From assembly GCA_026874595.1 (NCBI GenBank), contig CM049310.1:49011558-49075557 (forward strand): DNA of 64,000 nucleotides, given 5' to 3'. The position numbers and the translations under genes are program-made. Each line of letters starts with the position of its first letter. The stretch's first letter is position 1. Source of the stretch: Sipunculus nudus (Eukaryota; Annelida; Sipuncula; Golfingiida; Sipunculidae). Shown here in pieces: positions 40,486 to 54,280 of this stretch. The notes beneath the pieces were generated by a model. It saw only the letters and a program-made list of their open reading frames with translations. It ran no database searches and was not told the origin of the DNA.

Positions 40486-41047
40486 CGGTGCAAACACTAC
40501 AGGGTTACCCGGTAACCCCATTTCAGTTTAACCCCCCCCCCCCCGGTGATGTGATATTGATTTCAGATTACCCTCGGGTTTTCAGCTGAATCTAATTTCA
40601 TTTTACCATGGCACTGTTCAGATTTAACCCTCGTGCTGATTAAACTACACGCTTTTAACTTATGATATATTTTTTTTTCAATATACCATGTGATAGATGC
40701 GATATATTATGGAACAAATCTATGAAAAATAAAATTTCCACAAAATGTTAACGATATTGGTTATTTTATTTAATATTATTTATATTGACTTATAGAGTTC
40801 ACCAAATTGCATGACAAATATGTGATATACAAAGATTCAACTTAATTTGGAAAATCAAGAAGAAAGATGTGAAATGACTTTCCATTAAACAAACATTAAG
40901 AAATATCTGATTGAAATAACGGGTCAATCTGAAATCGTAGGGGATAATCAAATATCGATTTCAAGTAAGCCCATGTGGCAATCTGAAATCGATGTAAAGT
41001 TACCAGGGGTTAATTGAAGCGGGGGAAATCTGAAATCGCTACACCGG
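40486..41047. mobile_element. Foldback/MITE element, family X copy 2
   Basis: It is homologous to 743-1346 throughout. It begins CGGTGCAAACACTACAGGG and ends ATCGCTACACCGG. GGTTACCCGGTAACCCC and poly-C on the left mirror GATCTGAAATCG-type units on the right. The interior is AT-rich with no coding capacity. Confidence 0.65.
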
Positions 41048-41928
41048 TCTGTTTTTATTTATTCAGCTGCGCTGTCATCTCTACGCTTGAATAAATTGTC
41101 CAATTTAGTTCAAATCTTTTATCCATTTTATATGCATCAATCGTACATAATTTTCTCTTTATGCATCTGTTTTCATTTTATGAGAATTATCATTTCTAAC
41201 CGCGAACACCGAACGACCGTTAAGATAATTTAAACTGACGTACTCACGAGACATTTCAAGATGACAAAATAAATTGAAATCAAGTTTTTGTTAGGCCCTA
41301 TGTGTAATCATGCATCGTACAGTAACACCACTGAAATAGCAAAAAAAAAATAAATAAAATACAATACAATCTTTATTTTGAAAAACCAGACCTATAAAAT
41401 GGTATTAAAATCATTTAAATAAATGCCAGTTTAACTTAACTATTTATTAAATGGTACTTACCCAGTTACACTACATTATCCAGAGAGAAATTGGACTATA
41501 ACAACACTACACCTAGAGAGCAGTGAGAGACCGCACATCACCAGATATGGAACCTCCGAATAATACAGTCTGATGGTCTGTTTTGTGTTATTGAAGCGAA
41601 GGAAAAAAAATAGGGTCAGAGAAATGCTTAATTCTTTGGTGTTCTTCTAACATTTCAAAAAAACTTTTTATCAAACTCCGTCCATATTTTTAAACAGAGT
41701 TCCTCACAGATACACCAAAGAGAAAACTAATCAACCTAACAGAAATAAATACACAAAACGGACGTGTAATATTGAAATTACCATGCCGGTTCTGCTGTAT
41801 ATCCTCTCGACCTAATAAAATGTGTCCGTTCTGTGAATCCAGCTCGTCATCGTTATGTAACACTAAAGGAAGAGGAATGAATATTCAGTTCCTTTTGAGA
41901 CAAAAGACGACCTTGCGAAATACCTAAC
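41048..41928. other. Anonymous non-coding DNA
   Basis: I see nothing supportable in this stretch. Confidence 0.5.
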
Positions 41929-42249
41929 TTAATAGAAAAGTTTATGGCAGTGGAAGAAGGGAATTAAAAAGATGATAATCTGCAATAAGAAGAAGAAAAG
42001 CACCTTAACTGAACGAGAAACTGCAATACACGCATACAGTCTGTCAAAAATCCTACCATAATTTGCGCATGAGGGCGCGATCATCTCAAGAGCGTTCGCA
42101 CGGCTTCTACACTGAAGATGCCGGTCTAATTCCATTAAAGTCTCTCCGTGGATAAATTTACACCTAGAGACAGTCCTCAGAGTACTTCCCTCTCGTATTT
42201 CCATGCCCTGATCAAACCCTGTCCTCGCAAAAAATTCAGAACTACTCAT
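41929..42249 (-). CDS. Unrecognised ORF, possible exon or chance frame
   Basis: A 106-codon ATG frame on the minus strand. The first ~70 codons have a balanced composition (GETLMELDRHL, RANALEMIAPSC); the last ~25 are hydrophobic (FFFLLQIIIFLIPFF) and may simply be T-rich DNA. GTAGGA near the middle could be a weak splice donor (ANYG then GTAGGA). There is no domain I recognise, no neighbouring exon, and no repeat copy noticed. Confidence 0.18.
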   Translation of the reverse strand: MSSSEFFARTGFDQGMEIREGSTLRTVSRCKFIHGETLMELDRHLQCRSRANALEMIAPSCANYGRIFDRLYACIAVSRSVKVLFFFLLQIIIFLIPFFHCHKLFY

Positions 42250-44793
42250 TGGTGCTGTAATTTTTGTACAGACTAAAACGCAGGTGTCGCATCTCGTACG
42301 TCGGAATGAAGGGTGTGCCTGTAGTAGATAAAAGATAGATTCTGTTCAGTTAAAGCAACCATGTGCTTTATAAAAACATGCCCAAGCACCTATATTTAAA
42401 GTTCTTAATGATGAACTTGAATTGCTTCTTCACTTCATAATAATCATAATAAATTATGATTTTTTTCGCGGGGGTTTTGTATTCTGTGGATAACCTCTTT
42501 GCATAAAATTGAGAAAAAAAATATGTATGATAAAAATCAGCTTCCATGTCGACAGAACACTTGAACAAGTAAACAAGTCTAACCATGTTAAATTACACGA
42601 ACTAGAATTGGATATGTAGGATGTCCTTTCGATCAGTGGTAATTTTATCATCAAACCATGCCAGTTTACAACGCACGTCCGCCGCGGATTTCATGACGGC
42701 TAATCTCGAATACTTGATTTGTCACCCACATAAATTTATACTTTTCAGTAGCACCTTAAGCTAAAGGTTTCATATTTTCAGTCTGTCAAAGATTGAATGA
42801 GTTTTGAATGGCCGTCAGCCCGAAATTTCGATTTTGTTTGTCTGGGCTATCCGAAGTTAATATTGTAACGTTTTCTTTAAAAAAATGTACAATGTATTTT
42901 CTACTATGTAGCTATATATTATGTCTCTGGTTAACTTTCTTATACATCAGTGCACTAAAACGAACCAATATGACCTTATGGCAATCACTTGTATGAGACG
43001 GGATGCATGACTTTAATGTTAAATGCTCAATACTAGTAGGAACCTGATCACATTTTTATTTTGCCAGACGGCTGTGTAACCTCGGGTATAGATAAATCTT
43101 AGCTTCAGGTCAACATATATGTTCACAACTCGATAGTTACATCACAAGTCAATTATGCCCGCTAGAACAAAGCCGACTTCAATTTAACTGACGTCTGTAC
43201 ACATTTATTACCCAGTACAGTAATTTACACTTAATGTTCCCCGAAAACTTGTGATTGACAGCTTTACCCAAAACCTCCTGAAATTGACATCAAAAGTTCA
43301 TTGGATGAGGAATTTTGAGTAATATTACCAAACAAACAATTAATTAACCATCGAACACGTATATGTGACTATGTTTAAAGGTAACATCAGACACATATAC
43401 TAGAGCCTGTGTACAAAACTAATTTCGGACGTATAAATTTATGTAGATCAAGTAGTAACTGTATCCTCTTATGCATTACTGATATAAAACCTAAGTATGA
43501 GCTAGAGATTCAAAGAAATAATTTGATCGTATATGTAATAAATTACTTTATTTAATCTTTTCAGTCCGATAATCCTTATAAAAAGACTTTAACAATACAA
43601 ACAATAAGTGCAGGACATAAGACATACAATAATCTAAACTCAATTAAAGTTTTGTTAAAATAACGATGCTTGGACGTTAGCGCACTTCATATTTTTTAAC
43701 TAATCCAAACTTTTGTCCAAATATTTCCCAGACAAAATTATAACAGTTTTGAATTAGCTCTTCCATTTATAAATTCCTTCTCAGAAAGCAAAACAGCAAA
43801 GATTTAAAAGTGAGAGTCCATGTTTTATATTAAACAACAATGGTTAAGCTTAATGGCATTGTATAAAACAGCGACATCGTTCAAGAGAAGACAACAGCTG
43901 AGAGAGTAATTCAAAGATGTTTCCCTGAAACTATGTAAAAAAAAAGTCACTGAAATTCAGACAAACCATGTAAAACTTTGCGCTTCTTCTTAAGTCTCTG
44001 TTCAGAAATACCGGTAAAATCGATAAGATTAAGACTAAGACCTTTACGCCATCCCTGTTACCCAAAATGCACCACTCTGGGCTTTAAATCGAGTTCTGCT
44101 ATTCTTTGGAATAATTGGAAACATGGAGTATTGATCTCCCTGGTACATTTTTCGTGATATCGGGTGAACCTTTTCACTGCAGCTTGTAACCATAGATCAA
44201 CTGAAGACGGAACGGGGTAATATAGTCAGTAGACTTCCGCTGATAAGGTGGAAGCAAAAATACAGTCCAAGCTATGCCGCGGCCTGTTTCAGGTCCGCTA
44301 AATCACGGATCTCAGGGATGTGATATTATGTGATGCTTTGCACCTCATATATATGGATACCCTTTTGGTTTTACCTACATGCTCTTGGTGCCTTTACTAT
44401 TTTTGTAAAACCTACATTCTTGAAAGATACCTCATAGGTTTCGTGTCCAGTCTTGGGATAAACCGTCTAGTCCATTATGAATATTTGACGGGTACTGCTT
44501 TTTAGTAAACGGCTTTTTACTTAGTCTGAAAAGTTAACATTTCCTAATATCGGAAATGCGACAAACAACAAGATGAAATATATCCGGATGAGATAAATCC
44601 GGCATGTACATTGTAGTATATAGATACAAAAAAACTTTCCTAATATGCTTTATCCATTCTTTATGCATGTCTATGTGATTTGGAGTCCATACTTCATATT
44701 ATTTATATTAGACAATGCATAAACTAAAAACTTATATTGCCAGAGTGACGAACTATAAGACAGTTTATTTTCAATTTATTTCAACTCTGTTCT

Positions 44794-44794
<1 letters not shown>
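42250..44794. other. Anonymous non-coding DNA
   Basis: No supported gene; the short frames lack domains. Confidence 0.5.

Positions 44795-44838
<44 letters not shown>
44795..44838. repeat. (CA)n(TA)n compound microsatellite
   Basis: A CA run passes into a TA run. Confidence 0.97.
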
Positions 44839-44924
44839 ACTGTGCATGGCACAAAATCCGGGTACTGATTTTCTGTATTAAGCGTTTATTTTTCTAGTTC
44901 TAAGACTGTTCAATAGGAAAGGGA

Positions 44925-44965
44925 TTTGCCCGCGCCCCCTGCGCCCCTCTATATCCGCCCCTATT
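44925..44965 (-). mobile_element. Solo hAT-like terminal fragment
   Basis: On the minus strand it reads TAGGGGCGGATATAGAGGGG, resembling the CAGGGGCGGATCC family terminus. The rest of the element is not recognisable. Confidence 0.4.
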
Positions 44966-45852
44966 ACCCAATGCGCAAATAGCATATTCACCGCAGGTCA
45001 AGACGGCACTTCTGCTGAGAGGATAAACGAAATTTAACAAACTGATGTCTTGGTTAGTCTCCATGGCACCTCCCTCGGGCGGCAGTTATGGCACGAAACC
45101 CATGTTCTGTTTCTGTAATCCTGCCATTCAACATATTTAATCTTTTTTAGGTTCAGCTTAATGTTATATATGGGCGAGCGAAAACGAAATCTATCCCCTG
45201 ATAACCTTTTAAGATATTATGCATCGTATGCAGCGAGGCTTTTAAGAAGAAAACAGGTGTTCAGGGGGCAGTCTTTAACGCCTCGGATAGTTAACGTTCT
45301 AATTCCGCTCGCGGTTACCATCCGCTTAAGGAAAATCTAAATATTTTATCACCGGATCTATGAATTAAAGATGTTATCGGCGGGAAAACTGAATATGTTA
45401 TGATTGCATGTATGAATAAAATAAGATGATAAATGTATTATCTTGCCAGGCATTGACTCCGCAAAATACGATGCTCTGGCTATTACATTACACTCCCTGG
45501 ATTTGTTTATAGCCGCATTGTCCCGCACCAAGACTGTTTATTCCCATGATTCTTAAGGATTCTGATATTTAAGCCCATATGATTCCCCAAGGGTGCCACT
45601 AATGGGCGACTATAAATATAGTTTTCAAATCACTTGGAGACCGTTATTTGTTATAATGAATGAAATACTAGAAGCTTTTCCAAAATGTAATTATATTATC
45701 CCATTTTCACAGTACGAGTCTTCTGGTAGGGAACTGAACGATTGAGTTTACATCAGAAAGATAACTGAAATCTCGTTAAAAGGAAAGAAAATTAAGATAT
45801 ATAAAACTATATAAACACAATATACAAGCTATCTTTTGAACCTACAACTCTT

Positions 45853-45855
<3 letters not shown>
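44966..45855. other. Anonymous DNA, mixed composition
   Basis: No gene seen. The 45280-45620 part has a less AT-rich, word-diverse texture that could reflect a conserved non-coding element; this is only an impression. Confidence 0.3.

Positions 45856-45923
<68 letters not shown>
45856..45923. repeat. (CT)n microsatellite
   Basis: A nearly pure CT run of about 68 bp. Confidence 0.97.
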
Positions 45924-45925
<2 letters not shown>

Positions 45926-47971
45926 GATAGGTATCATAAAAAGCATATCGGAGATACAAGTCAGCGAGACCATTATCAATGTTATATTAGGGCTGGTTAC
46001 ACAATAACGGTATTACTGGGCTAGACATTAAAGAAGAAATAGTATCGTTTGATTGCTCCACAGTACTCACAAAATCGTCCCGGAAGTACTAGTATTAGGT
46101 TCACAGCCGATGCCAGAAGGAGGCTTGGAAGGAAGAATTGAAAAGGATAACAAGCGATCTGAAGCAACCTGAAGTCACATTGCTATTGATTTATCGTCAT
46201 TTGTTATCCGGGTGGCTTCCCCTATGTCTTGTTTCCTTTGCTTATTGATGCGTCGAGATGTTGTGTGATGGCGGACGACAGGACATGGCCAATAGGCGCC
46301 AGGGTTTATCAGTAATCGTCCTATATTTTATTATATATATCAGGGTCGTGCATGCTCTTGTTTGTCATAAACATTTCAAATTAATTCTCATGCGACGTTT
46401 TCCAACTTAACTCTCTGTCGGTTTGTCTGTCTGTCTGTCTCCGTCTGTCTCTGTCTCTCTGTCTCTCTCTGTCTCTCTTCTGTTTGTAGGATTAATATTT
46501 GAAAATAAGTCCATCAGACTCCGTTCCTCAGACGCACTTGACAATATGTCTCTCTTTAATATGGTATTGTTAAGATAAATTGTTCTGTCAAGTAAGTTAT
46601 GAATTTTGATACTTTATAAAAGAATAATAAGATGCGGTGTGATAAAGGAAAACCATGCAGGCTCACATACCAAAAATATCCTGCGATCCCCCTTTCCAGC
46701 ATTGAAATGAGAAATGCCATGCAATGGGTCAAACAATTACCAGTGCTGCATCCATTGGCAAAATTATTTCACGTTTAAATAGGAAAGTAGAAAAAATTAT
46801 ATTAATTTTTTTTGCATTTAGAAATGCTTTATTAAGTTTACACATATTATAAATTATAACAAATGGTATTTTCTTACTTGCATATAAGCAGCCGTATCTG
46901 AGCTGGATAAAAAAAAATAAATTCCTCAACGTTATGTCCTGTCTGTTTAATGCAGCATACAATGCTTCGTTAACCAAGTGTTACTAGTTTTCCCTTGTTG
47001 AGAAGGACAAGAAATAATTCACTTTGACATAGGAAGACATAACTTGTTTTTGCACGAAACACTTTATGTTTACAACATGGTTGTAATTAATGCCAGGAAT
47101 TTAGGGTTCCAGGTGCCAATTTCAGTTAGTCTTGCCGGTAACAGACCATTCTTTCAACATACCTTATCTCAGTTATTGTCATATTCATTATTCTAGGTGT
47201 TATTTCTTTCTATGTCTGATCAGAATAGTCTTATTTGTTAAAAAAAGAGCTCAGGATGACGGGTTTTCTCATTTTTAATATATTCATACTGAGAGCCTTT
47301 CGACTATGAACAAAAAAAAGCTGAGCTGATGCCAGGGCACGCCAGTTGCTGATACGGTCTTGGCGGGGCGAGATAACTCATTTAACCGGGCCGCGAAACA
47401 AAACAGGCATCTCCGTGATACTGGGGGCCTATGCGTATATCCGGTAACTTTATAAAAACCATTATATCATGGCAAAGAAAACACCACATGGACATGTCTT
47501 GTTGGCCAGAGTTATCTCGGCCATATATAAATTGTCACATCCGGAACAATGCGTAATAGAAAACTTAACTGAAACAAGTGGCTGCGTTCCTATGTATTGA
47601 CACATGAAATTTTTCGGTTCTGAGGGAATTCACCTTCCAGCTCAGTGTACAAAAAAGACGACCTCTTTGTCCTTTCAGGAGCAACGACGAGGGTGTTCAT
47701 GACATGAAATATTCGGCGTTATTTCACGCCCAAGAACTCCTTTAAAGGCCTTTCAATCCACTCCTCTCCCCGAAGCTACCCGGCCATGACCCGCCCGGAA
47801 CGCTTCTGTCAGGCAGACAGTAGTGCTAGTGGGGACCCAGGGATATTGCCGCGTTGATCCGAAGTCAGCAAAACAAAGAAGCTTGATCCAGCCGGGCCGC
47901 CTGGGTATCCGACTTGTGGTGTTCTCTGTCATGAATAATTACTTCACGAAACCTAACACCTCAACACCATG
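45924..47971. other. Anonymous non-coding DNA
   Basis: No supported gene. It includes a TCTG/TCTC microsatellite at about 46421-46480. The stretch at 47330-47830 is GC-richer but has no recognised exon. Confidence 0.45.
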
Positions 47972-47979
47972 GCCAAAGT

Positions 47980-48301
47980 CAGGGACGTCAATATGGGGGG
48001 GGGGGGGGGGGGTACAACTTTTTTGCAAGGGGGGGGGGGGGGAGGGCCGAGATGAACTCTGTAATCATCCCCCCTGAAATTCAGAGAATAATATTTATAT
48101 ATTGGAAATGAAATATATCATAATTAGAATTATGCACTTTAGTTCAATTTTTAAGTTTAATATGAAATATATCTGAACCTGATTTAGAATTGTACTGGAA
48201 TTGTACTATTTAGAACATGTACTGGAAACAGAATACCTTATTTTCTAATACCTTATACTTAATTGTAATATACATTTATTTAAATGTAGACAAAAAATGT
48301 T

Positions 48302-48362
<61 letters not shown>

Positions 48363-48437
48363 TGTGTGTTTGTGTGTGTGTTTATAAAAAAATTGCGAGT
48401 CATCCTCCCCACCCTTGAAGACAAATTGACGCCACTG
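47980..48437 (+). mobile_element. hAT-like MITE with 8-bp target duplication (CAGGGGCGTCAAT family), copy 2
   Basis: The left end CAGGGACGTCAAT and the right end ATTGACGCCACTG are inverted. GCCAAAGT lies immediately outside both ends (47972-47979 and 48438-48445), the exact 8-bp duplication expected of hAT transposition. The interior carries poly-G runs and a (TA)n array of about 56 bp (48304-48359) where copy 1 at 33489 has none. No transposase, so it is non-autonomous. Confidence 0.85.
48304..48359. repeat. (TA)n microsatellite inside a MITE
   Basis: A pure TA run within the hAT-like element at 47980-48437, followed by TG-rich sequence. Confidence 0.97.
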
Positions 48438-48628
48438 GCCAAAGTTCTTTCTCATATTCTTCTAAAGTATTATATCACGGTGCCCTAAATGTCTTCTCAT
48501 TTAAAAGAATTTATATATTTAAATGAATAAAACAGTAAGTATATACAACTCTGAATTTATGTGTTTACCTGCCTGACACGGATTTTCCTGTATTAAACCT
48601 AGCTCGGTCTCTGTGTTTTATAAACTTG

Positions 48629-48655
48629 CTTTTTCACACAAGCTGTGTGAAAAAG
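48629..48655. repeat. Perfect 12-bp hairpin
   Basis: CTTTTTCACACA and TGTGTGAAAAAG are separated by the 3-nt loop AGC. No function is assigned. Confidence 0.85.
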
Positions 48656-50154
48656 TTACTGTTTAAACCACATACATACAGGCCCTTCTGGAAAAAGAAC
48701 ACCCCATAGATATTGTCACAGAAAAGCGCCGAAAGCAATGCCTTTGATTCCATTTTTATGCACAATTTAATTTATTATTAAGTTACTCAAATGTAAAGTT
48801 TTTCCTGTTTCCTTGTTATATATAAAAAAAAGATAAATTCTCAAAAAGTGTAAATATCTTAAAACATAATTTGGCCATAAGAAAGATATATTTCTAAGAA
48901 CCTTTTCCAGAAATCAGTGCGGATGGGCGATTTTTTTAACCTTTCCATAAAAATGTTATACTTTATTATATTTTCTTGAAAGAAATCCAAAGTGGATAGA
49001 GCTCTATATCTGTTAATTCCTCCTGAAAAGCAAAATAAATATTTTCGATTTGACCCATTGATGCGCACGGTGCCTTAAAAACTTACGAAACTTCTGTTAA
49101 AAATTTAGAATTATAGTATGTAGTTAAATTAAATGCTGTTATCGAGTATATTTTTTCTTTTAAAAGCATTTCCTTCTTTATAAGTGGTCTGTGCCAGTCA
49201 TTCTGCATGTATACGATGAAAAATACCCGTACTTTGCGCGTGCATGCCGCCAAGTGACTGTCAACATGTTTACATGTTTAGGAGGAACACACTGTGCTAC
49301 TACGTATTTGTAGTCTTGGCAACACTTCCGGTCTGGGTTCGTTTATTTCCGCTTGTACCTGATGACTCAGAGACGTAATTTATAAAATAAAATGGTAACG
49401 TTTCGTTTTTGCTTGAGAGATCTTTAAAACTGATTCTTCTACCTTGAAAACGAGGCACATTTTATTAAAGTGGCAGGAGCTGTTTTAGATATCCTTATGT
49501 CATATATGTATAGAACGAACAGAATAAATGCCATAACTGTTTATTTTTATTAAATGTCTTGATTCCATAAACAAAAACTCTTGTAGAAAAAAAAATTATA
49601 AAAGAGATACAGTGTCCATCTGAAGCCATCAACACGTGTTAATTCATAGATTAGATATGCATGAAATATCGGTTATATATTTAGCTGAACATAGGTTATA
49701 AAAATGACAATTTCGGCGTATTTCTTCTTCCGCAAAATTTCTTCTTTATATCGTCAAATTAGAATTTGAGTGAGAAGATTCAAGTGGAGTTAACAGTTTA
49801 TTTATATAAAAATACGTTACATATTTATCATAATCCACCATGAGAATAAGAGAGAGGTAAAGGGTCCGTTCTATCATCCATGCAGTCCACCTGGCTTTGC
49901 TAGCAATTTTTTTATTAGTTAAATTTCATAATGGTTTATAACTTAATATAGGTTAGAAGGTCAATGAGTCTAATTTAAAGAAGGACAATAAACATAAACT
50001 TTGTACATTATATAAGAAATAGAATTATTTAAAAATCAGAGAAATCATTCTACATATGTTATACGCCATCTGCTTTTAATGTCACCTGCTGCCAGGAGGA
50101 TGTCATGTAAAGACTCTTATAGGGACACATCTTATCACTGGAAAGAGTAAACAA
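48656..50154. other. Anonymous non-coding DNA
   Basis: No supported gene. A small promoter-like patch near 49230-49390 (CACTTCCGGTC ETS-like, TGACTCAG AP-1-like) is noted without support. Confidence 0.4.
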
Positions 50155-50648
50155 ATGTGTGAGACAAACATTTTTTTTCTCTATTTTTGTAACCCTTCCA
50201 AGATGCGGTCGTCTGTTTACAGGACACATATCGTAACCATATGACATAGAATCTTCTAACCTGACATCCAAGAAGGTCCATGAAAATTTTCTTGGAAACC
50301 AGAAATAAGTTGTCTCTTACCCATATCCTCCAAACTATGGGGCTCACAAGTACCCCCCAGAATAATAAATAATTTGATACTAAAGCTCGAGTAACAACTA
50401 ATGTATTGATAACCATGATTCTTTGCATGCATATCTATCATGGAGTGTTTCATCAGTTCCTGCATACTTGTGGCGTCACCTGGATATTTTCGAATTTTTA
50501 CTATTTTTTTCTCTATTTTTGGGATCTTCAAAGATGCGATTGTCCGTTAACAGGGCACAAATCGTAACCATTGGAACTAGAATCTTCTAACTTGACATCA
50601 AGGGAGGTCCATGAGAAATTTCCTTGGAAACCTTAATTTAGGTCTTTG
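50155..50648 (+). repeat. Dispersed fragment of the element-A 339-bp core
   Basis: About 1.4 units of the 339-bp repeat in plus orientation, nearer the type 2 subtype (TTGCATGCATATCTATCATGG, GGAGTGTTTCATCAG). Unit boundaries fall at CTGTTTACAGGACAC (about 50211) and CCGTTAACAGGGCACAAATC (about 50545). It is clearly diverged from the main array and is followed without a gap by element-B-type sequence. Confidence 0.85.
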
Positions 50649-52203
50649 TCATGGTCCATTATCTATCGTCCGTCCCTCGTGCCGTCCGTCCGTCCGTTAG
50701 ACTGGCACGCTTATTAACCGTTTGACCATCTCAATTCGGCATACTTTTAGATGTCCCCAAGATCTACTACCAAATCAAAAACTGGGCCACTGCGACTTCG
50801 TTCAATTTTCCATTAAAAACCTATTTTTACACACTAGGACTGCCTAATCTGTTTTTCTTTATATTAACCATATATATTCCCCTATATAGTTCCCATGTAC
50901 ATGCCAGGACTTAGGTTAGTATTTCGTAATTTTAAAAAGTTATGGGCCCACACAAAATGCACTTTGTAAAAAATCAGGAAAGATATTTACTCACTAAACG
51001 TGATAATTGTTGAAGCAAGAGACTTTTGTTTCAGAGATATAATTTTATTTAATCAAGATTCAATTATATACCCAAATTGAAAATCAGTACCTTAAATTTT
51101 GCCAAACTTTGACATGGCACAGTTTTTTTTCCCTGTAATTTCATTTGATTTAAGATTCACAGCATATACAAATAAAGTTTTAATTTGTAAAAATTTGAAA
51201 TTTAAAAATAAAAGCTAAAAAATAAGGCTAGGTTTTTAAGTTTTTTTCAGTGGCTCTTTCGTATTCATTTGCATTGTCAAGCTCCAGTTCTTGTTACGAC
51301 AGCCCTGTCTGGGTTACCTAATTATGATGCAATACTGATCAAGCACCCTGCTGTAACAGATGTAAAGTTCCTCTTATTTCACCTCCCCCCCCCACCAAAT
51401 GTATTGCAATAGTGGTTATTGTTTGGACTGTATTTCTTCAATTGAAAGCTGTTCCCACGCAAATGAACAAAACTGTTCTTCAAATAGTCATTCAAGGAGT
51501 AATCAAGAAGATGCCAGGTTACGGTTATGTAGCATTTTTAAAGAAATTAATTTAATTCTAAATAAATTAATCATATATATAAGTATACCCTTCAGTAGGC
51601 ATAGTTTGATAATACATGAGACATTTCATAATAAATAAATATGCAATTTAGAATTGTGAATTCTGGATTAAGTGTATTTTCATATATTCATTGCAAATAA
51701 AAAATATATTTTATGAAAAAAATAGATACATTTGTGTGCATAATGTGATTTTATCTGACCAAATAAGCTATAAATGTTGATGCAATTTAGAATTTTTAAT
51801 CAACTTTTATATTCAGATTTGAATATTATACTGTAAATGTTTAGTAGAATTAAATTTTTTTTTAATTTGATATAATATAAAAAGAGGATCTAATGCAAAC
51901 ATTTGTTCATTATTTTCCTGCCTCAGTAGAATCGGAATTTAAGTGATTTGCTTTGTTTTCATTTCCCTGCTTGTTATTAAATAATTAATACTTATGAATT
52001 AGCTTTTTTTCCTGTCAGCACTGTTGAATTGAATTTCATGTCCTGTGAGTATATACAAGGGTGTTGAAACTCCCAGCTTCCCCCCCCCCCCCCAGCCAGT
52101 GAGTCCTTACACCTGAGCACTGAGGACAATAATTTTATTGCTACTGCATAAAATTTACCAAATAAGGAAAATATATACAGAGGTGTTGAAACTTCTATCA
52201 TTA
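50649..52203 (+). mobile_element. Partial element-B-type Helitron-like copy
   Basis: It begins with ATGGTCCATT and a CGTCCGTCC microsatellite, then AGACTGGCACG, GTTTGACC, ATTCGGCATAC, TTAGATGTCCCC, all matching the 5' arm and first core unit of element B read from its minus strand. Core similarity continues (ATGGGCCCA, TTGCCAAACTTTGACATGGC), and CACTGTTGAATT...AAGGGTGTTGAAAC near 52020-52065 matches 35403-35450. The hairpin terminus and the 3' palindrome are absent, so it is truncated at both ends. Confidence 0.75.
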
Positions 52204-52204
52204 T

Positions 52205-52325
52205 CCATCGGTTCGGGTCGACAGTGAAAATCCTATGGCCCTTCTGCTGATACCGGTACTCGAACTCATCATCTGTGCTCTGCTATCCCCGTCCCGTGCG
52301 CTGATTGGACCACGGAAGCCAGTTT
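52205..52325 (-). mobile_element. Probable tRNA-derived SINE fragment
   Basis: On the minus strand, GGCTTCCGTGGTCCAATCAG is followed by a box B-like GAGTTCGAGTACC at the expected spacing. It directly abuts the element-B fragment. The box B is imperfect, so it could be a decayed copy. Confidence 0.45.
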
Positions 52326-53954
52326 AACATTAAGTTTAATATAAAACTTCAACATATCAATTATTTTACGCAAAGCATTACATTTGAAAGATGATATTTT
52401 GCAAGTTGTAAACATGGAATGGCATTTTAACCAAAGAACTCAACGTGTTGCAAACGATTGAAAGTTTGTATCCTAAATTTGATATATTAAATATTTATAA
52501 ATTTTTAAATTTGAACCCCTTTAACGTTTGACTACATTATGCTAAGACATGTAAGAGAACCGTAGTTGCATGTGAACAGAAAATCCTCATATTCATTGTG
52601 AAAAATGTGCCTAAAAAGGTCTGTTAACATTATATATTTAAAATTTTTCTCAATATGGGAAAGAGAGACCTAAACTAGTATATCAAAATATATAAATTTA
52701 CAAAACAAAATAATAATTGCCCAGTGTAAGAACCACCAACCTAGTAAAACAGCAACTGTTTCTCAACTGTTCTTGGTCTGGGGGGGGGGGGGGGATTTGT
52801 TAGGCTTGACATTGCCCCTAGCAGTAATTGTTTTACGTAATTGGTGTCAATAATACGATCACAGGCTTATTGGATATGACGTCACAGGATTATATATACA
52901 CCTCTCATTTTTTAGTTCAGCTTTGTTACACGAATGAAGTTTCCGATAGACGGGCTCCCTCCTCCTTTATTCAAGTGGTGCTTCCTTATTCATACAGTTG
53001 GGTTAACAAATAGCTTTACTAAACAAAGTGGATTATTCAGATGAACACAGTGTAAAGTACTGATTGAAAGATCATTCTAAACGATCAGTCTTAATTCTTT
53101 CTTCCATGAACAACTGAGAGCGCCTGATACAGTCAAGATCTCGTCTCACCCGTTTCAAACACATGTATTTATCTATGTTGTACGTTCTGTCTACGCAAAA
53201 AAGGAAATATTTATTTTATTACTTGCTATAATTTGGCATGTATCATTAAGTCCACCCAGACTGACCTTCACACAGTGGCACCATCTGGCTATACGACAGG
53301 GAAGATATTATATTCTGGTAATTTTAATTAATCGGTATCTATACCCATTATCAGAGTCCGCTAATGATGGGCAACCGATATGGAATTCAGAAACTGCTAT
53401 TTATGGGGAAATATTAATAAATGAATGGTTATAGCGAGCTTTTATCTTATAAAAGCTAATGTTTGATCCTATAGGCGTGCAACTGAAAGTGGATTGATAT
53501 AGCTGATGAGAGATGACACATCATCCGTCACCGCTGACCTCAGGGTCTGGGACATACGTAACGTGCAGCGTATATGTCATGCTAGACAAAAGAGAATTAC
53601 TTCACGCCGCCCAGGTTTACCAGCCGCAGTAGCAGAAATAAAGAGGTCTCGGTAATTGATGATGAGGCCTAAACCTCCATCACTCATTTAGTCAATTATT
53701 TCTAGAGTAAAAAAGGAACCTACAGAAAGAGCGAGGCAGCTAATTAAATAACGGATCTGGCTGGCGCTCTGTTAAAGCCGCCATGTTTTTAAGTGATTCG
53801 ACACTTGTGTTTGCTTAACATAGGAGAGGGGATGTAGGGTCGTCCGTCTGACAACCGTAAATGCATCAATAAGTAATAAATCAAAATTAAAGAACCGAAT
53901 AGAGATTTCAATTGTTTTAACCTGGTTGTACCTTCCAATCCACAATTTCTGTTT
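52326..53954. other. Anonymous non-coding DNA
   Basis: No supported gene. There is a poly-G run at about 52780. The 53500-53770 part is rich in homeodomain-like TAATTA/TAATTG words and could be a conserved non-coding element; this is unproven. Confidence 0.4.
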
Positions 53955-54280
53955 TTGGCTCAAATGATTTTAAGTCGTCTGAGCTAGAGTGACAATACGT
54001 CGTATATCTTCCCATTCGTCCTTTAACAAAATAAATCGTCAATGTTGGACCAAGGACGTTCTAACTGGCCTCGGGACATATTCTGGTAAAAACTCCCGAG
54101 AAATAAGGTAAATGAAATAATTTCAAGAAGATATACAATATGCCATGTTGAAAAATCTTCTTGGTGTTTAAGAATGCACAACATTCAAATCGTTTTTTGG
54201 ATTGAAACAATGTGCCTTATTTACCCTGTCAACAAAATCCACCAAACCATGTCTCCTAAATAGCAGTATCAGCAACAATA
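53955..54280 (+). mobile_element. Decayed Helitron-like 5' arm
   Basis: GGCTCAAATGATTTTAAGTC followed by GTCTGAGCTAGAGTG has the same hairpin layout as the 5' ends of elements A and B, then a decayed CGTC-rich stretch. The following core does not match A or B, and no 3' end is found nearby, so the right boundary is a guess. Confidence 0.4.
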